Of a stretch of DNA of 64,000 bases, positions 17,634 through 26,079 are shown in pieces. A program made the translations under genes and the position numbers. How positions within the stretch are numbered: position 1 is the stretch's first letter; every line of letters starts with the position of its first letter. Source of the DNA: Cereibacter sphaeroides (GTDB lineage: Bacteria > Pseudomonadota > Alphaproteobacteria > Rhodobacterales > Rhodobacteraceae); NCBI GenBank assembly GCA_003243455.1, contig QFQS01000003.1, positions 434,001 to 498,000 on the forward strand, in the 5' to 3' direction. Below the pieces are notes generated by a model. It made no database searches and was not told where the DNA came from. It saw only the letters and a program-made list of their open reading frames with translations.

Positions 17634-18605
17634 CTATCTGATCCTGGGGGCTCGTCCGTAAAGCAGCATCATCAGGACGATCACGGCCCCGTAGATGATC
17701 TGGCGGCCTGCTTCCGGCATCTGCATGACGGACAGGATAGACTGCAGCAAGGTCACGAGGATGGCCCCGGCGACGGTGCCCATATAGGAACCGCGCCCGC
17801 CAAGGATCGAGGTGCCGCCCAGCACGACTGCAGCGATCGCCGGCAGCAAATAGACGTCGCCCATGGACTGTGCGGCTTTCGACGCATAGCCGGCAAGGAG
17901 AATGCCGGCGAAGGCCGACAAGGCGCCGGCGAGGATAAAGGCGATCAGCACCACCCGCCGGGTATCTATCCCCGACAAGTAGGCTGCGCGTTCGCGGTTG
18001 CCGATCCCGTAGACGGAGCGGCCAAATACCGTCCGGCTTAGCAGGAACCATGCAGCCAGACCGGTCAGGAACCAGATCAGGACAGCGTTAGGGATGCCCG
18101 GCAGGATTGTCCCAGTGGCAAGAAACCTCATGGCGGGCGTGGCGGAGTCCTGCGGAGCAAAGCCCCCCGTGTAGACAACCATCACGCCCTGGGCGACCGC
18201 GTTGGTGGCCAATGTCACGATCATCGAAGGGATGCGCAGATAGGCCACGCCGATACCGTTCACCAGACCAATCGTTGCGCCACAGAGGATGCCAAACGGA
18301 ATGGCCATTGCCGACCCGAAAGGACCGAAGCCGGCCGCAGCACAAGCCATCATGGCGCCCACCGTCACCGCCCAGGGGACCGACAGGTCTATGTGGCCCA
18401 GAAGGATGACGATCATGGTCCCTGTGGCGATGATGCCGAGGAATGAAGCCACCTTGAGTTGTTGCAGCAGGTATTCCGCCGACAGGAAGTTCGGGCTGTA
18501 GATGCTGCCAATCATAAGCAGCAGGAAAATGCAGCCAAAGGCTATCAACACCGCTGGGTCATAGCGGCGCAGCCAGTTGGAGCGATTTGCGATCCGGGCG
18601 GACAA
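17634..18605 (-). CDS. Sugar ABC permease, RbsC-like
   Basis: This is a membrane subunit of a ribose/xylose-type importer (CUT2 class). The 323-residue protein has about ten helices and the RbsC-family landmarks GHIDLSVPWAVT near the N-terminus and AIAAVVLGGTSILGGRGS near residue 270. It is the last gene of the unit binding protein - ATPase - permease - permease on the minus strand and begins 10 bases after the sister permease. CUT2 systems with two different permeases probably use a heterodimer. The substrate is unknown; carbohydrate or polyol import is expected. Confidence 0.92.
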   Translation of the reverse strand: MSARIANRSNWLRRYDPAVLIAFGCIFLLLMIGSIYSPNFLSAEYLLQQLKVASFLGIIATGTMIVILLGHIDLSVPWAVTVGAMMACAAAGFGPFGSAMAIPFGILCGATIGLVNGIGVAYLRIPSMIVTLATNAVAQGVMVVYTGGFAPQDSATPAMRFLATGTILPGIPNAVLIWFLTGLAAWFLLSRTVFGRSVYGIGNRERAAYLSGIDTRRVVLIAFILAGALSAFAGILLAGYASKAAQSMGDVYLLPAIAAVVLGGTSILGGRGSYMGTVAGAILVTLLQSILSVMQMPEAGRQIIYGAVIVLMMLLYGRAPRIR

Positions 18606-18615
18606 GGAGTTCTCC

Positions 18616-19596
18616 CTACATGAACCAGTCGAGCCGGCTGCGTATCCGTATCAGGGCAAAGGCCCCCAGACTGATGGCGACCAGCAGTATCAGCCCCTGG
18701 AAAAGCGGTTGCCATAGCGGATCGAAGTCAAAGACGAACAGCATATCGCCTATCGTGCGAAAGGCGAGCGCACCAAAGATGGCGCCGATGGCGCTGCCCT
18801 TGCCACCGAACAGAGAGACGCCTCCAAGCACCACCGATGCGATGGAAAACAGCGTATAGGCATTGCCGCTCGCATAGGCGGCGTCGCCCGTATACGTGAA
18901 GAACGTCAGGAACAGCCCGCCGAGCGCCGCTGTCAGCCCCGCAAGGGTATAGGCCACGAATTTGCCGCGGGCGATTGGCAGCCCCGACATATAGGCGGCG
19001 GCCTCGGACGATCCGGCAGCATAAGCGGCACGCCCGGTGACGGAGCGGCTGAACGGCACCCAGATCACAAGGACCGAGAGGGCGAGGGTCAGCAGGCTTG
19101 CAGGGAAGATCCCGAAAATTTTCCCCGTCAGCGCATCGGCAAGATCTTCGTTGACTGACCCGCCCGGAAAAGGCCGCAGGATTAAAGCAAGACCGAAGAA
19201 GATCGCGCCTGTCGCAATTGTCGCGACAATCGGTTGCAGGCGCCCCCAGATCACGATCGCGCCGTTGATGGCGCCACAAAGCGCTCCGACCGCAAGCACC
19301 GCCAGCACTCCGAATGTGGTCTGCACCGGCGATCCCACGACCAGCCAGGACGCAAGGCAATTCGTCAGGATGAGGATCATTCCGACCGACAGGTCGATGC
19401 CTGCCGTGATGACGACGAGGGTTTGCGCCATCGCGACGAAGGCCAGCAGCGTCGCCTTGTTGGCTGCGGTCTGAACGACATTGGGGGTAAAGCCTGCGGG
19501 ATGGTTCGAGGTGTAGATGGCAAACATCACCACCAGGATGGCGAGCGCCAGCAAGGTGCCGCGTTGCTCCGCCAGCCAGTATCGCCATTCAGCCAT
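18616..19596 (-). CDS. Sugar ABC permease, RbsC-like (second)
   Basis: This is the partner permease of the same CUT2 importer. The start is taken as ATG 19596 (MAEWRYWLAEQRG, AGGGAG about 11 bases upstream), which begins 1 base after the ATPase stop; the open frame up to 19647 lies inside the ATPase gene. The 326-residue protein has the family segments ITAGIDLSVGMILIL and FSIASVVLGGVSLFGGKGSA. It is related to, but clearly diverged from, the permease encoded next to it. Confidence 0.92.
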   Translation of the reverse strand: MAEWRYWLAEQRGTLLALAILVVMFAIYTSNHPAGFTPNVVQTAANKATLLAFVAMAQTLVVITAGIDLSVGMILILTNCLASWLVVGSPVQTTFGVLAVLAVGALCGAINGAIVIWGRLQPIVATIATGAIFFGLALILRPFPGGSVNEDLADALTGKIFGIFPASLLTLALSVLVIWVPFSRSVTGRAAYAAGSSEAAAYMSGLPIARGKFVAYTLAGLTAALGGLFLTFFTYTGDAAYASGNAYTLFSIASVVLGGVSLFGGKGSAIGAIFGALAFRTIGDMLFVFDFDPLWQPLFQGLILLVAISLGAFALIRIRSRLDWFM

Positions 19597-19597
19597 A

Positions 19598-21163
19598 TCA
19601 AGCAGCTCCCTGTTCGGTTTCCGACGCGGCCCGCCTGGTCGCCCCATCGAGCGCCTTGATGTTCAGAGCAGCAGCGATCAGGTTGCGCTCTGTAATCTCG
19701 TTGCCCACCAGTTCGCGGCAGATTGCGCCGTCGTAGAGAACCTCGACACGATCGCAGCAGCCGATCAATTCAGCATAGTCGGTGGAGTAAAACAGGATCG
19801 CCGCACCCTTGGCGGCAAGATCGCGCAGCAACTGATATATCTCTTGCTTTGTGCCGACATCGATGCCGCGGGTCGGATCGTTCAGCAGAATGATCCTCGG
19901 CTGCCGCATAAGCCATTTGGCGATGACGACCTTCTGCTGATTGCCACCCGACAGTGAGGCCACTGGGGCATCGACACTCCCAGTCTTGATTTTCAGCAGT
20001 CCAACCATGTCCTCGATCTTCTGGTTTTCGGTCGTCCGGTCGACGACACCTCGCTTCGAAACGAGATCGAGCGCGGCGAAGGACAGGTTTTCGCGGACCG
20101 TCATGGGAAGCATCAACCCCTCGGTCTTCCGATCCTCGGGGATCAGGGCGATTCCAAGCCTGCCATCTCGCGCTTCGGTCGGGCTGTTCACCGAGGTGAC
20201 ATTTCCCGCTACACGGACCTCGCCGGTAGTCTTTCGCAGAACGCCAAACAGGGCCAGCAGCAGTTCGCGCTGCCCCTGACCGTCAAGCCCGCCGAGGCCA
20301 ACGATTTCGCCCGGCCTGACGGCAAAACTGATGTCGCGCAACTTGTCGATCCAGCCGAGATTTCGGATATCGAGAAGCGGCGCTCCGGCTGGCGGGGTCT
20401 CCGGCTTGGGTGGATAGGCGCTGTGGTAATCGCGGCCGATCATCATCTCGACAATCTCGGAATCCGATCGCGTGCCGGCTGCGAAATCGGCAACCTTACG
20501 GCCGTTGCGGAACACGGTGCTGCGATCCGCCAGTTCCTTTATCTCGTTCATTCGATGCGAAATGTAGAGAAGGCCCAGGCCCTCGTCCCGCAGCCCTTTC
20601 AGCACGCGGAACACCTTTTCCACGTCCGCCGAGCCTAGGGCAGACGTCGCTTCGTCAAGGATCAGGATGCGCGGCTTGCGTGCCAGCGCCTTGGCGATCT
20701 CTACCATTTGTCGCCGGGACAACGGCAGGTCACGCACCAGGGCCCTCGGGTGAATGTCGCTGGCTCCCGCCCGCGCCAGGGCCTCTTCGGCCATCTGTCG
20801 CTGCACGCCGCGGTCGATCAGACCAAGGCGCCTCGGCGGATTGGATATGATGATGTTTTCGGCGACACTGAGATCGGGGACGAGCGAAAGTTCCTGGAAC
20901 ACGCAGACGATCCCGGCCGATATGGCCGCAGCCGGAGAAGCTATCGAGATCGGCTGCCCCTGCATCGACATCTGCCCTTCGTCGGGCGAGATGACACCGG
21001 CCATCACCTTGATTAGTGTCGATTTCCCGGCACCGTTTTCGCCAAGCACCGCATGGATCGACCCTGCCTTCAATGTAAGGTCCGCCTTTTCCAAGGCGCG
21101 GACCCCGCCATAGGACTTCGATATCCCCTGCATCTGAAATAGGGGGGCAGCGTTTTCGTTCAT
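19598..21163 (-). CDS. Sugar ABC transporter ATPase, RbsA-like (duplicated domain)
   Basis: This is the double-domain ATPase of the CUT2 importer, with 521 residues. The N-terminal half has a good Walker A (GENGAGKSTLIKV) and Walker B ILILDEATSALG, with a degenerate signature LSRRQMVEIA. The C-terminal half has a degenerate P-loop (GGLDGQGQREL) but an intact signature LSGGNQQKVVIAKWL. This asymmetric pattern is normal for RbsA-type proteins. It starts 68 bases after the binding-protein stop, with a GC-rich hairpin in that gap. Confidence 0.95.
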   Translation of the reverse strand: MNENAAPLFQMQGISKSYGGVRALEKADLTLKAGSIHAVLGENGAGKSTLIKVMAGVISPDEGQMSMQGQPISIASPAAAISAGIVCVFQELSLVPDLSVAENIIISNPPRRLGLIDRGVQRQMAEEALARAGASDIHPRALVRDLPLSRRQMVEIAKALARKPRILILDEATSALGSADVEKVFRVLKGLRDEGLGLLYISHRMNEIKELADRSTVFRNGRKVADFAAGTRSDSEIVEMMIGRDYHSAYPPKPETPPAGAPLLDIRNLGWIDKLRDISFAVRPGEIVGLGGLDGQGQRELLLALFGVLRKTTGEVRVAGNVTSVNSPTEARDGRLGIALIPEDRKTEGLMLPMTVRENLSFAALDLVSKRGVVDRTTENQKIEDMVGLLKIKTGSVDAPVASLSGGNQQKVVIAKWLMRQPRIILLNDPTRGIDVGTKQEIYQLLRDLAAKGAAILFYSTDYAELIGCCDRVEVLYDGAICRELVGNEITERNLIAAALNIKALDGATRRAASETEQGAA

Positions 21164-21186
21164 TCACCCTCACATGTCCCTAGAGG

Positions 21187-21214
21187 GCCGCCGCAGCCTG
21201 ATTGCCGCGGCGGC
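21187..21214 (-). terminator. Hairpin after sugar-binding-protein gene
   Basis: Arms 21187-21194 (GCCGCCGC) and 21207-21214 form a perfect 8-bp GC stem with a 12-base loop in the binding-protein/ATPase gap. With no T tract it is better read as an intra-operon stabiliser or attenuator than a full terminator. Confidence 0.6.
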
Positions 21215-21231
21215 GTTGTCATGCCTTGGGG

Positions 21232-22356
21232 TTATTGGTCTTCCTTGGTCTGCCCCATGATCTCCTGCGCCGAGAAGTTGATGTTGCAGGTCGGGAAGGA
21301 GTTGCCGACGAAGAAGTTGTCCGAGTCGTTAGGGAAATAGTCGGTGCCTTCCTTGAAGTTCGGGTCGGACGCAACGGCGAGGGGCAGCTTGACCGATTGC
21401 GGAACGACTTGCCCCTCCAGGGCGGCAATCGCCGTCTTGATCGCCACTGCCACCTGCGCAGGCCCCGTTCCGGCTGAAGTGCATTTCAGTCCTTCCGCCG
21501 AGTACTTGGCGCAGAACTTGCGGAATCCGTTTTCCGTTTCGCCGCCGAATGGCACGAAGGGATGACCGGCATCGATCATCGCCTGAACGATTCCGGTATC
21601 ACCACCCTGTCCGGTGATCCCGGCGAAGGGCCCGTTTGTTGCGATGGCGTCGGCGGTGACTTTCTGCGCCACGCCGTCGTCCCATTTGCCCATGACCTCG
21701 ATCACCTCGAAGGGTTTGCCGGACCCGGTTAGAACTTCATGGATGCCGTCATGCCGGTCAGTATCGACGGATGTGCCGGCCACGCCGCGGACCTCAAGGA
21801 TCTTGCCGCCATCCGGCAGGTGGTCGACCAGCCATTTACCCCAGAGACCTCCTAGCCCCTTCTGGTCTACGTTCACGTTGATCGCATCCTCAGTGTCCAG
21901 AATGTTGTCGAAGGCCACCAGGACGACACCCGCCTCTTTCGCGCGCTTGATGACGGGCGCAAATGCGGTCGGATTCTGTGCGTTCACGACGATCGCGTCA
22001 TAGCCGGAGTCGATGAAATTGTTGATCGCAGCGATCTGGGCTGGCACATCCTCGCCCGTGGATACGACCTTGAACTCTTTCAGCTTCGCGGCAACGTCCG
22101 GTTGCGCAGCATAGGCCTTGGCGGTCTGAACCATCTGTATACGCCAGGTATTGGCGATGTATCCATTGGCCAGCGCGATGCGGAACGGCCCTTCCTTTGC
22201 CGGGTATTTGAAGAACTTGGTGTCGCTGCTCCAGGGGGCGAAGCAATCGGGTTCGGCTGGCGGGCCAGCCACGATCTCTGGTTCTGCCTTGGCGGCGGAA
22301 CTCAGTATTACACAGGTCGCAGCAGCAAGCATGCCGCCGGCGAATGACTTCAGCAT
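21232..22356 (-). CDS. Periplasmic sugar-binding protein, RbsB-like
   Basis: This is the receptor of the CUT2 importer, with 374 residues. The signal peptide covers about residues 1-24 (cleavage near AKA-EPEI). The mature domain has the periplasmic-binding pattern ALANGYIANTWRIQMV, IDSGYDAIVVNAQNP and VVLVAFDNIL, and a late ITGQGGDTGIVQAM segment. It is longer than the E. coli ribose-binding protein (296), with an extra N-terminal segment of about 35 residues before the first strand and a C-terminal extension. The promoter lies in the 22357-22689 gap under two LacI-type operators. The ligand is not predicted. Confidence 0.92.
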   Translation of the reverse strand: MLKSFAGGMLAAATCVILSSAAKAEPEIVAGPPAEPDCFAPWSSDTKFFKYPAKEGPFRIALANGYIANTWRIQMVQTAKAYAAQPDVAAKLKEFKVVSTGEDVPAQIAAINNFIDSGYDAIVVNAQNPTAFAPVIKRAKEAGVVLVAFDNILDTEDAINVNVDQKGLGGLWGKWLVDHLPDGGKILEVRGVAGTSVDTDRHDGIHEVLTGSGKPFEVIEVMGKWDDGVAQKVTADAIATNGPFAGITGQGGDTGIVQAMIDAGHPFVPFGGETENGFRKFCAKYSAEGLKCTSAGTGPAQVAVAIKTAIAALEGQVVPQSVKLPLAVASDPNFKEGTDYFPNDSDNFFVGNSFPTCNINFSAQEIMGQTKEDQ

Positions 22357-22518
22357 TTGCAGTCTCCTCCCAGTTTTTGGCGTGCGCGATTGACTTTGGC
22401 CTTCGGGCGAGATGCGCCAGGGGCCTTCGTGATGGCGAATGATGCCCGCGGCACGCGTCGTGGCCCATTCCAGTTTTCGTCATCGGCGCCTCCTCCAGAG
22501 CTAGGCCGACGTTGTATA

Positions 22519-22532
22519 TGGTAGCGCTACCA
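22519..22532. promoter_or_regulatory. LacI-family operator, site 1
   Basis: TGGTAGCGCTACCA is a perfect 14-bp palindrome with the central CG and CGCT core of LacI-family sites. It lies upstream of the binding-protein gene (start 22356) and of the divergent lacI-type gene (start 22690), so it may control either or both. Confidence 0.85.
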
Positions 22533-22574
22533 AACTTCTATGTAAATTGCTTTGTTCGTCTGATAGGATGAATT

Positions 22575-22588
22575 TGGTAGCGCTGCCA
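22575..22588. promoter_or_regulatory. LacI-family operator, site 2
   Basis: TGGTAGCGCTGCCA differs from site 1 at one position. The two dyad centres are 56 bases apart, close to five and a third helical turns. Two near-identical sites between divergent genes fit autoregulation plus control of the transporter operon. Confidence 0.82.
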
Positions 22589-22689
22589 TTCTTGCAGGAA
22601 ATTGGCGGCGTGGTCGAGGGTTTTGGCATTGCCTGGCGGCACCAATTAGGGTCTGGTCCGCGCGAAAAGACAGCAGGTGAGATCAGCTA

Positions 22690-23784
22690 TTGGACAACGA
22701 AGCGGACAGGCGACCGGGCGAAGCGCGAAAGAGCGGCAGGCGGGGAGGCGGTCGGCCGACGATTGCCGATGTTGCAAGGTTGGCCGGTGTCGGCGCGATA
22801 ACCGTCTCTCGTGCCCTCCGCGATCCGTCCCATGTCTCACAAAGTCTTCGCGACAGAATCTCTGATGCCATCGCCAAGCTGGGCTATGTCCCCGATTCCA
22901 ATGCCCGGGCGCTCGCCTCTTCGCGGGCCGACGTGATAGGCGTGCTGGTGCCGTCGTTGACGAACATCGTGTTCGCGGACGTTCTTCGGGGCATCTATGA
23001 CGAGTTGGGCAGCGCGCAGCTGCAGATTCAGCTCGGGAATACGCATTATTCGGTTGAGGAGGAGGAGCGGCTCGTTCGCATGTTCCTCAGCCAGCGGCCC
23101 ACTGCGCTCATCGTTGCGGGTATTGACCAGAATGCCAGCACGCGGCTCATGCTGGAGAATGCCGGCTGCCCGATCGTCCAGATCATGGAAACCACCAATG
23201 ACCCGATCGATATGCTGGTAGGTTTCTCACAACTGGAAGGCGGTCGGACCGCGACGACCCACCTGATTCAGGCCGGCTATCGGCGGATCGGATTTCTTGG
23301 GGCCAGGATGGACCCCCGGTCTCAGCGCCGGCTCTCGGGCTATGTCCAGGCGATGACAGAGGCAGGACTTTTCGATCCGGAATTGATGGTCACGACGCCT
23401 CAATCCTCAAGCGTCACACTCGGATCGCGGCTTCTCCACGAAACACTATCCCGCCGGCCTGATCTGGACGCGGTATTCTGCAATAATGACGACCTCGCCT
23501 TGGGCGTTCTCTTCGCCTGTCAGCATCTCGGGATCGACGTGCCTACCCGGCTTGGCATCTGCGGCTTCAATGATTTGGAGATGATGTCGGCTGCAGTTCC
23601 GGCCCTGACAAGTATCAGTACGCCTCGCTATACAATCGGGAGAACCGCCGTGAGTATGATCCAGGCCCGGCTTGCCGGACACTCCGACTTTACCGCCTCG
23701 GTCGATCTCGGCTTTGAAGCGAAACCGCGCGCAAGCACCGGAATTGGTGAGTTCGCTCTGGATCCTGATCCAGCTTTGTCCTGA
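22690..23784 (+). CDS. LacI-family transcriptional regulator
   Basis: This is a sugar-responsive repressor, 364 residues from TTG 22690 (AGGTGA about 9 bases upstream). No ATG lies before the DNA-binding domain, so TTG is the likely start. A basic tail of about 20 residues precedes the helix-turn-helix TIADVARLAGVGAITVSRAL, followed by the hinge helix ANARALASSRAD region and a periplasmic-binding-like effector domain. It is divergent from the CUT2 operon with two LacI operators between, so it very likely controls that operon. The inducer is probably the transported sugar or a derivative. Confidence 0.94.
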   Translation: MDNEADRRPGEARKSGRRGGGRPTIADVARLAGVGAITVSRALRDPSHVSQSLRDRISDAIAKLGYVPDSNARALASSRADVIGVLVPSLTNIVFADVLRGIYDELGSAQLQIQLGNTHYSVEEEERLVRMFLSQRPTALIVAGIDQNASTRLMLENAGCPIVQIMETTNDPIDMLVGFSQLEGGRTATTHLIQAGYRRIGFLGARMDPRSQRRLSGYVQAMTEAGLFDPELMVTTPQSSSVTLGSRLLHETLSRRPDLDAVFCNNDDLALGVLFACQHLGIDVPTRLGICGFNDLEMMSAAVPALTSISTPRYTIGRTAVSMIQARLAGHSDFTASVDLGFEAKPRASTGIGEFALDPDPALS

Positions 23785-24022
23785 CCGCCGCGATGATGCC
23801 CATCACCGGGACGGAAATCGCACCCAGGATCGACGTGCCCTTCTTGATGAGGCCGGCCAAGGACAGGCTTTGCAACACCGCCCTGCCGATGGAAACGTCC
23901 GTTTCGACCTCCGTCGATGAAGAGATGCTGAAGGCGATGTTCGCCGGGCAGTGATCTTTGCCGCGGAGTCGTGAAACCGGCCGCGCCTTTCTGACATGCG
24001 ACCTGCCCAGCGGGGGAAGATC
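23785..24022. other. Unassigned gap after lacI-type gene
   Basis: No full gene is visible. A short plus-strand frame at about 23791-23952 (starting MMPITGTEIA, ending MLKAMFAGQ) has coding-like codon use but matches no family that I recognise. It may be the 3' remnant of a gene lost with the neighbouring ABC operon. A good ribosome site (GGGGAAGATC) ends the gap, directly in front of the ATPase fragment. Confidence 0.4.
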
Positions 24023-24300
24023 ATGACCGAACTTGTGCTGAATGCCGAGAATGTTTCGAAGCCCTATCTCGGCGTGTGCGCCCTGAATCAGGTGTTGATC
24101 GACTGCCGCGCGGGCGAGGTTGACGCGACTTTGGGCGAGAACGCTTCGGGCAAATCCAGCTTGATGAAGATCGCCAGAGGCGCCGTGGCCCCCAATTCCG
24201 GCACTGTGACCATTGCAGGTCAGCCGCTGACCCATCCCGACCAGAGCCTTGCGCGGTCGTTAGGTCTGGCAACGATCTATCAGGATGGCAGCTTGGTCTG
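24023..24300 (+). pseudogene. Truncated sugar ABC ATPase (RbsA-like N-terminus)
   Basis: About 92 residues match the start of an RbsA-type ATPase. The fragment has a proper start with GGGGAAG upstream and reads MTELVLNAENVSKPYLGV through to ATIYQDGSLV. Similarity stops near 24300, where the frame runs into insertion-sequence-like DNA and ends at 24355. The Walker A reads GENASGKSS instead of the usual GENGAGKST, so the P-loop glycine is also lost. It is therefore a pseudogene, probably the relic of a second sugar importer whose downstream genes were deleted. The exact junction is uncertain by about 15 bases. Confidence 0.8.
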
Positions 24301-24600
24301 TCCGTCGCACAGAGCTTTACCTTGGCGACCTTCTTGCACAACCGGTCGATCTTAAGCTGCTCCGGCTTCTGCTGATTATAGCCCGGAAAGGCATGCTGCG
24401 GGTCTTCCAAGAGTTCCTTCACCCATTTGCGCAAGACCTTCTCGCGCAGATCGAAATATCGCGCCGCCTGCACAGCAGTAACGCCCCGATCCCTCACCAA
24501 CTTCACTGTCTCAAGCTTGAACCTGCGGCTGTGCTTGCGTCTCTCCATGGAAAACTCCGATTCCATGGCAACACCTTACCTCGGGTCCACGAAACCAACA
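24300..24600 (-). mobile_element. IS3-family remnant (OrfA fragment)
   Basis: On the minus strand from about 24548 there is a start of an IS3-type OrfA: MERRKHSRRFKLETVKLV, then AARYFDLREKVLRKWVKEL (helix-turn-helix) and the leucine-zipper-like end KIDRLCKKVAKVKL. Similarity ends at the ATPase junction near 24310, so the C-terminal part and all of OrfB are missing. Upstream sequence to about 24600 looks like the left end of the element. It is inactive. The same junction truncates the ABC ATPase, which points to one deletion event. Confidence 0.72.
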
Positions 24601-24679
24601 GCAGGCCAAAGTCCGTTTCTCATTACGCAACCACTTCAGCGTGGAGCGCGCGCTATCCGACCGGGATAATTTCAAGGGG

Positions 24680-24776
24680 CATCCACATCAGCTACGACCG
24701 ATGCGCCCACGGCTTCATGTCCGCCATCGCCATAGCGGCCATCGCTATCTTCTGGATATGATCAATGAGTCCTGAA
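24680..24776 (+). mobile_element. IS5-family remnant (transposase 3' end)
   Basis: A short frame ending at 24761 reads ISYDRCAHGFMSAIAIAA followed by IAIFWI and stop. This is the typical C-terminus of IS5-family (IS427-type) transposases. The rest of the gene is absent or out of frame. The bases just after the stop (GAGTCCTGAAACTAG, near 24766-24781) resemble the outer end of such elements. It is a decayed fragment beside the IS3 remnant. Confidence 0.55.
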
Positions 24777-24978
24777 ACTAGATCGAAAGGATTCTAAGAG
24801 ATTGAAGCGGTCGACTTTTCTAGCGTCAACGGCAACGATGGCCAGTGTCCGCCTTTCCGTTATTTGCCGAGATGGGTTGGCATGCATTTTGAAAAGAGAT
24901 CGAAACTTCAACACGCAGTTCGTTGCCCAAATGGCGGGCGGCACATCTTGAATCATTTACAAGGCTAGGCCGGTTATC

Positions 24979-25770
24979 TCAAAAGCTGTCTGTGTTAGAA
25001 AAAGTCGGCAGCCCATCCAAAACGGGCCGGTTTTGAAGCGCAAACACATCATGATGGGCGTCCCACGCTCGTTCCGATAACAAAACAAGCCGTGCGTTGT
25101 CGATCCGCTCTACTAAGGCCGCAGTCCAAGAGGTGGAGCATATTGAAATGCCGTACCCGCTTTGAGAAGGATAGTCGGCGTAGCCAAACCCCAATGACCG
25201 GTAGTCCTGCAGTAGGGTATCCCATCCTGCCGCAATCCCGTAGTTTTGGAATGACGGGGCACGGGCCGCTGCAAAACGACCGTGGAAGCTGACGACAAGC
25301 ACGCCGTCCTGCCTCAGCCACGAAGCGAGTTTTCGCACGAGTTTTTCACTTTGCGCGGCCGATAGATGCGTAATCACGGATCCGACCCAGATAAGGTCAT
25401 AGCGGTCTGGAGCGTGAAGACTTTCGGTACTCGTCGCAGAAGGAAAGGTGTTTGCCCCAAACTCCCTAGCGCAGAAAGCCAGGTCGTCGGGTCGGATGTC
25501 CGTTACGGAAAGTTCCGCCTGCGGATAGCCTGCTCGCAGCCATCTGGTAACCCGGCCCGCGCCCGCGCCGAAATCGAGAATGTGCGACGGTGCTATGTTG
25601 GCAATCGCAACAGCCGCATCAATAACGGCGAACGCTGAGGCACCACAGCTGAGGTAGTGGTAATCATTGCCTTGATACATTCCGTCGTCAGCGTGGAGCT
25701 CGAGCGAAACCCGGTGCACATGCGCCGCGGATGCTTTTGGTAAGTGCTCTGAAAGAACGTTGGAAAGCAT
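24979..25770 (-). CDS. Class I SAM-dependent methyltransferase
   Basis: A soluble 263-residue methyltransferase. The Rossmann-type motif I is ILDFGAGAGRVTRWL near residue 65, followed by the acidic strand SVTDIRPDD and the motif-IV-like LIWVGSVITHLS. The start at ATG 25770 has GGAG 7 bases upstream. The gene stands alone, flanked by IS remnants and a 300-base gap, and its composition is a little less GC-rich than the surrounding housekeeping genes. The acceptor is unknown; the neighbourhood suggests a surface glycan or lipid, but that is inference. Confidence 0.85.
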   Translation of the reverse strand: MLSNVLSEHLPKASAAHVHRVSLELHADDGMYQGNDYHYLSCGASAFAVIDAAVAIANIAPSHILDFGAGAGRVTRWLRAGYPQAELSVTDIRPDDLAFCAREFGANTFPSATSTESLHAPDRYDLIWVGSVITHLSAAQSEKLVRKLASWLRQDGVLVVSFHGRFAAARAPSFQNYGIAAGWDTLLQDYRSLGFGYADYPSQSGYGISICSTSWTAALVERIDNARLVLLSERAWDAHHDVFALQNRPVLDGLPTFSNTDSF

Positions 25771-26079
25771 CTATTTGCTCCATAACCTACAAAAATCCGC
25801 GACAAGCACGTTGTGCGGAAAATCGGTGAGTAGTCTTATCCACCCACGCTGGGGATGACAACAGTAGAACAAAAGCCTTGCAGCCAGAAGAGGGCGGCCG
25901 AAAGAATTGCCCTTCGGAATCGAGGTCGCGTGTTGGTCGCGCCTATGCGCGCCTTGACACTGCGGCCTGGCCACGCAAGGAATAAAATGCCGGTGCTACC
26001 TGCCATGGAAGCCTGCCCCGCGACATCATGGGCCAATTTCAATTGGCGACATCGGGGGCTATGAACGAGGTGGTTTAAA
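25771..26079. other. Gap between two methyltransferase genes
   Basis: This 309-base gap must contain divergent promoters for the methyltransferases. Short frames exist on both strands but none resembles a known family and none has a convincing ribosome site. No repeat or hairpin stands out. Confidence 0.45.

Noticed and set aside
17311..18051. Minus-strand frame of 246 codons
   Set aside because: It is out of frame with the permease gene and its 3' part runs through non-coding sequence with no ribosome site.
23690..24235. Minus-strand frame of 181 codons across the lacI-type 3' end and the ATPase fragment
   Set aside because: The plus-strand ATPase similarity and the ribosome site are clear, so this is a shadow.
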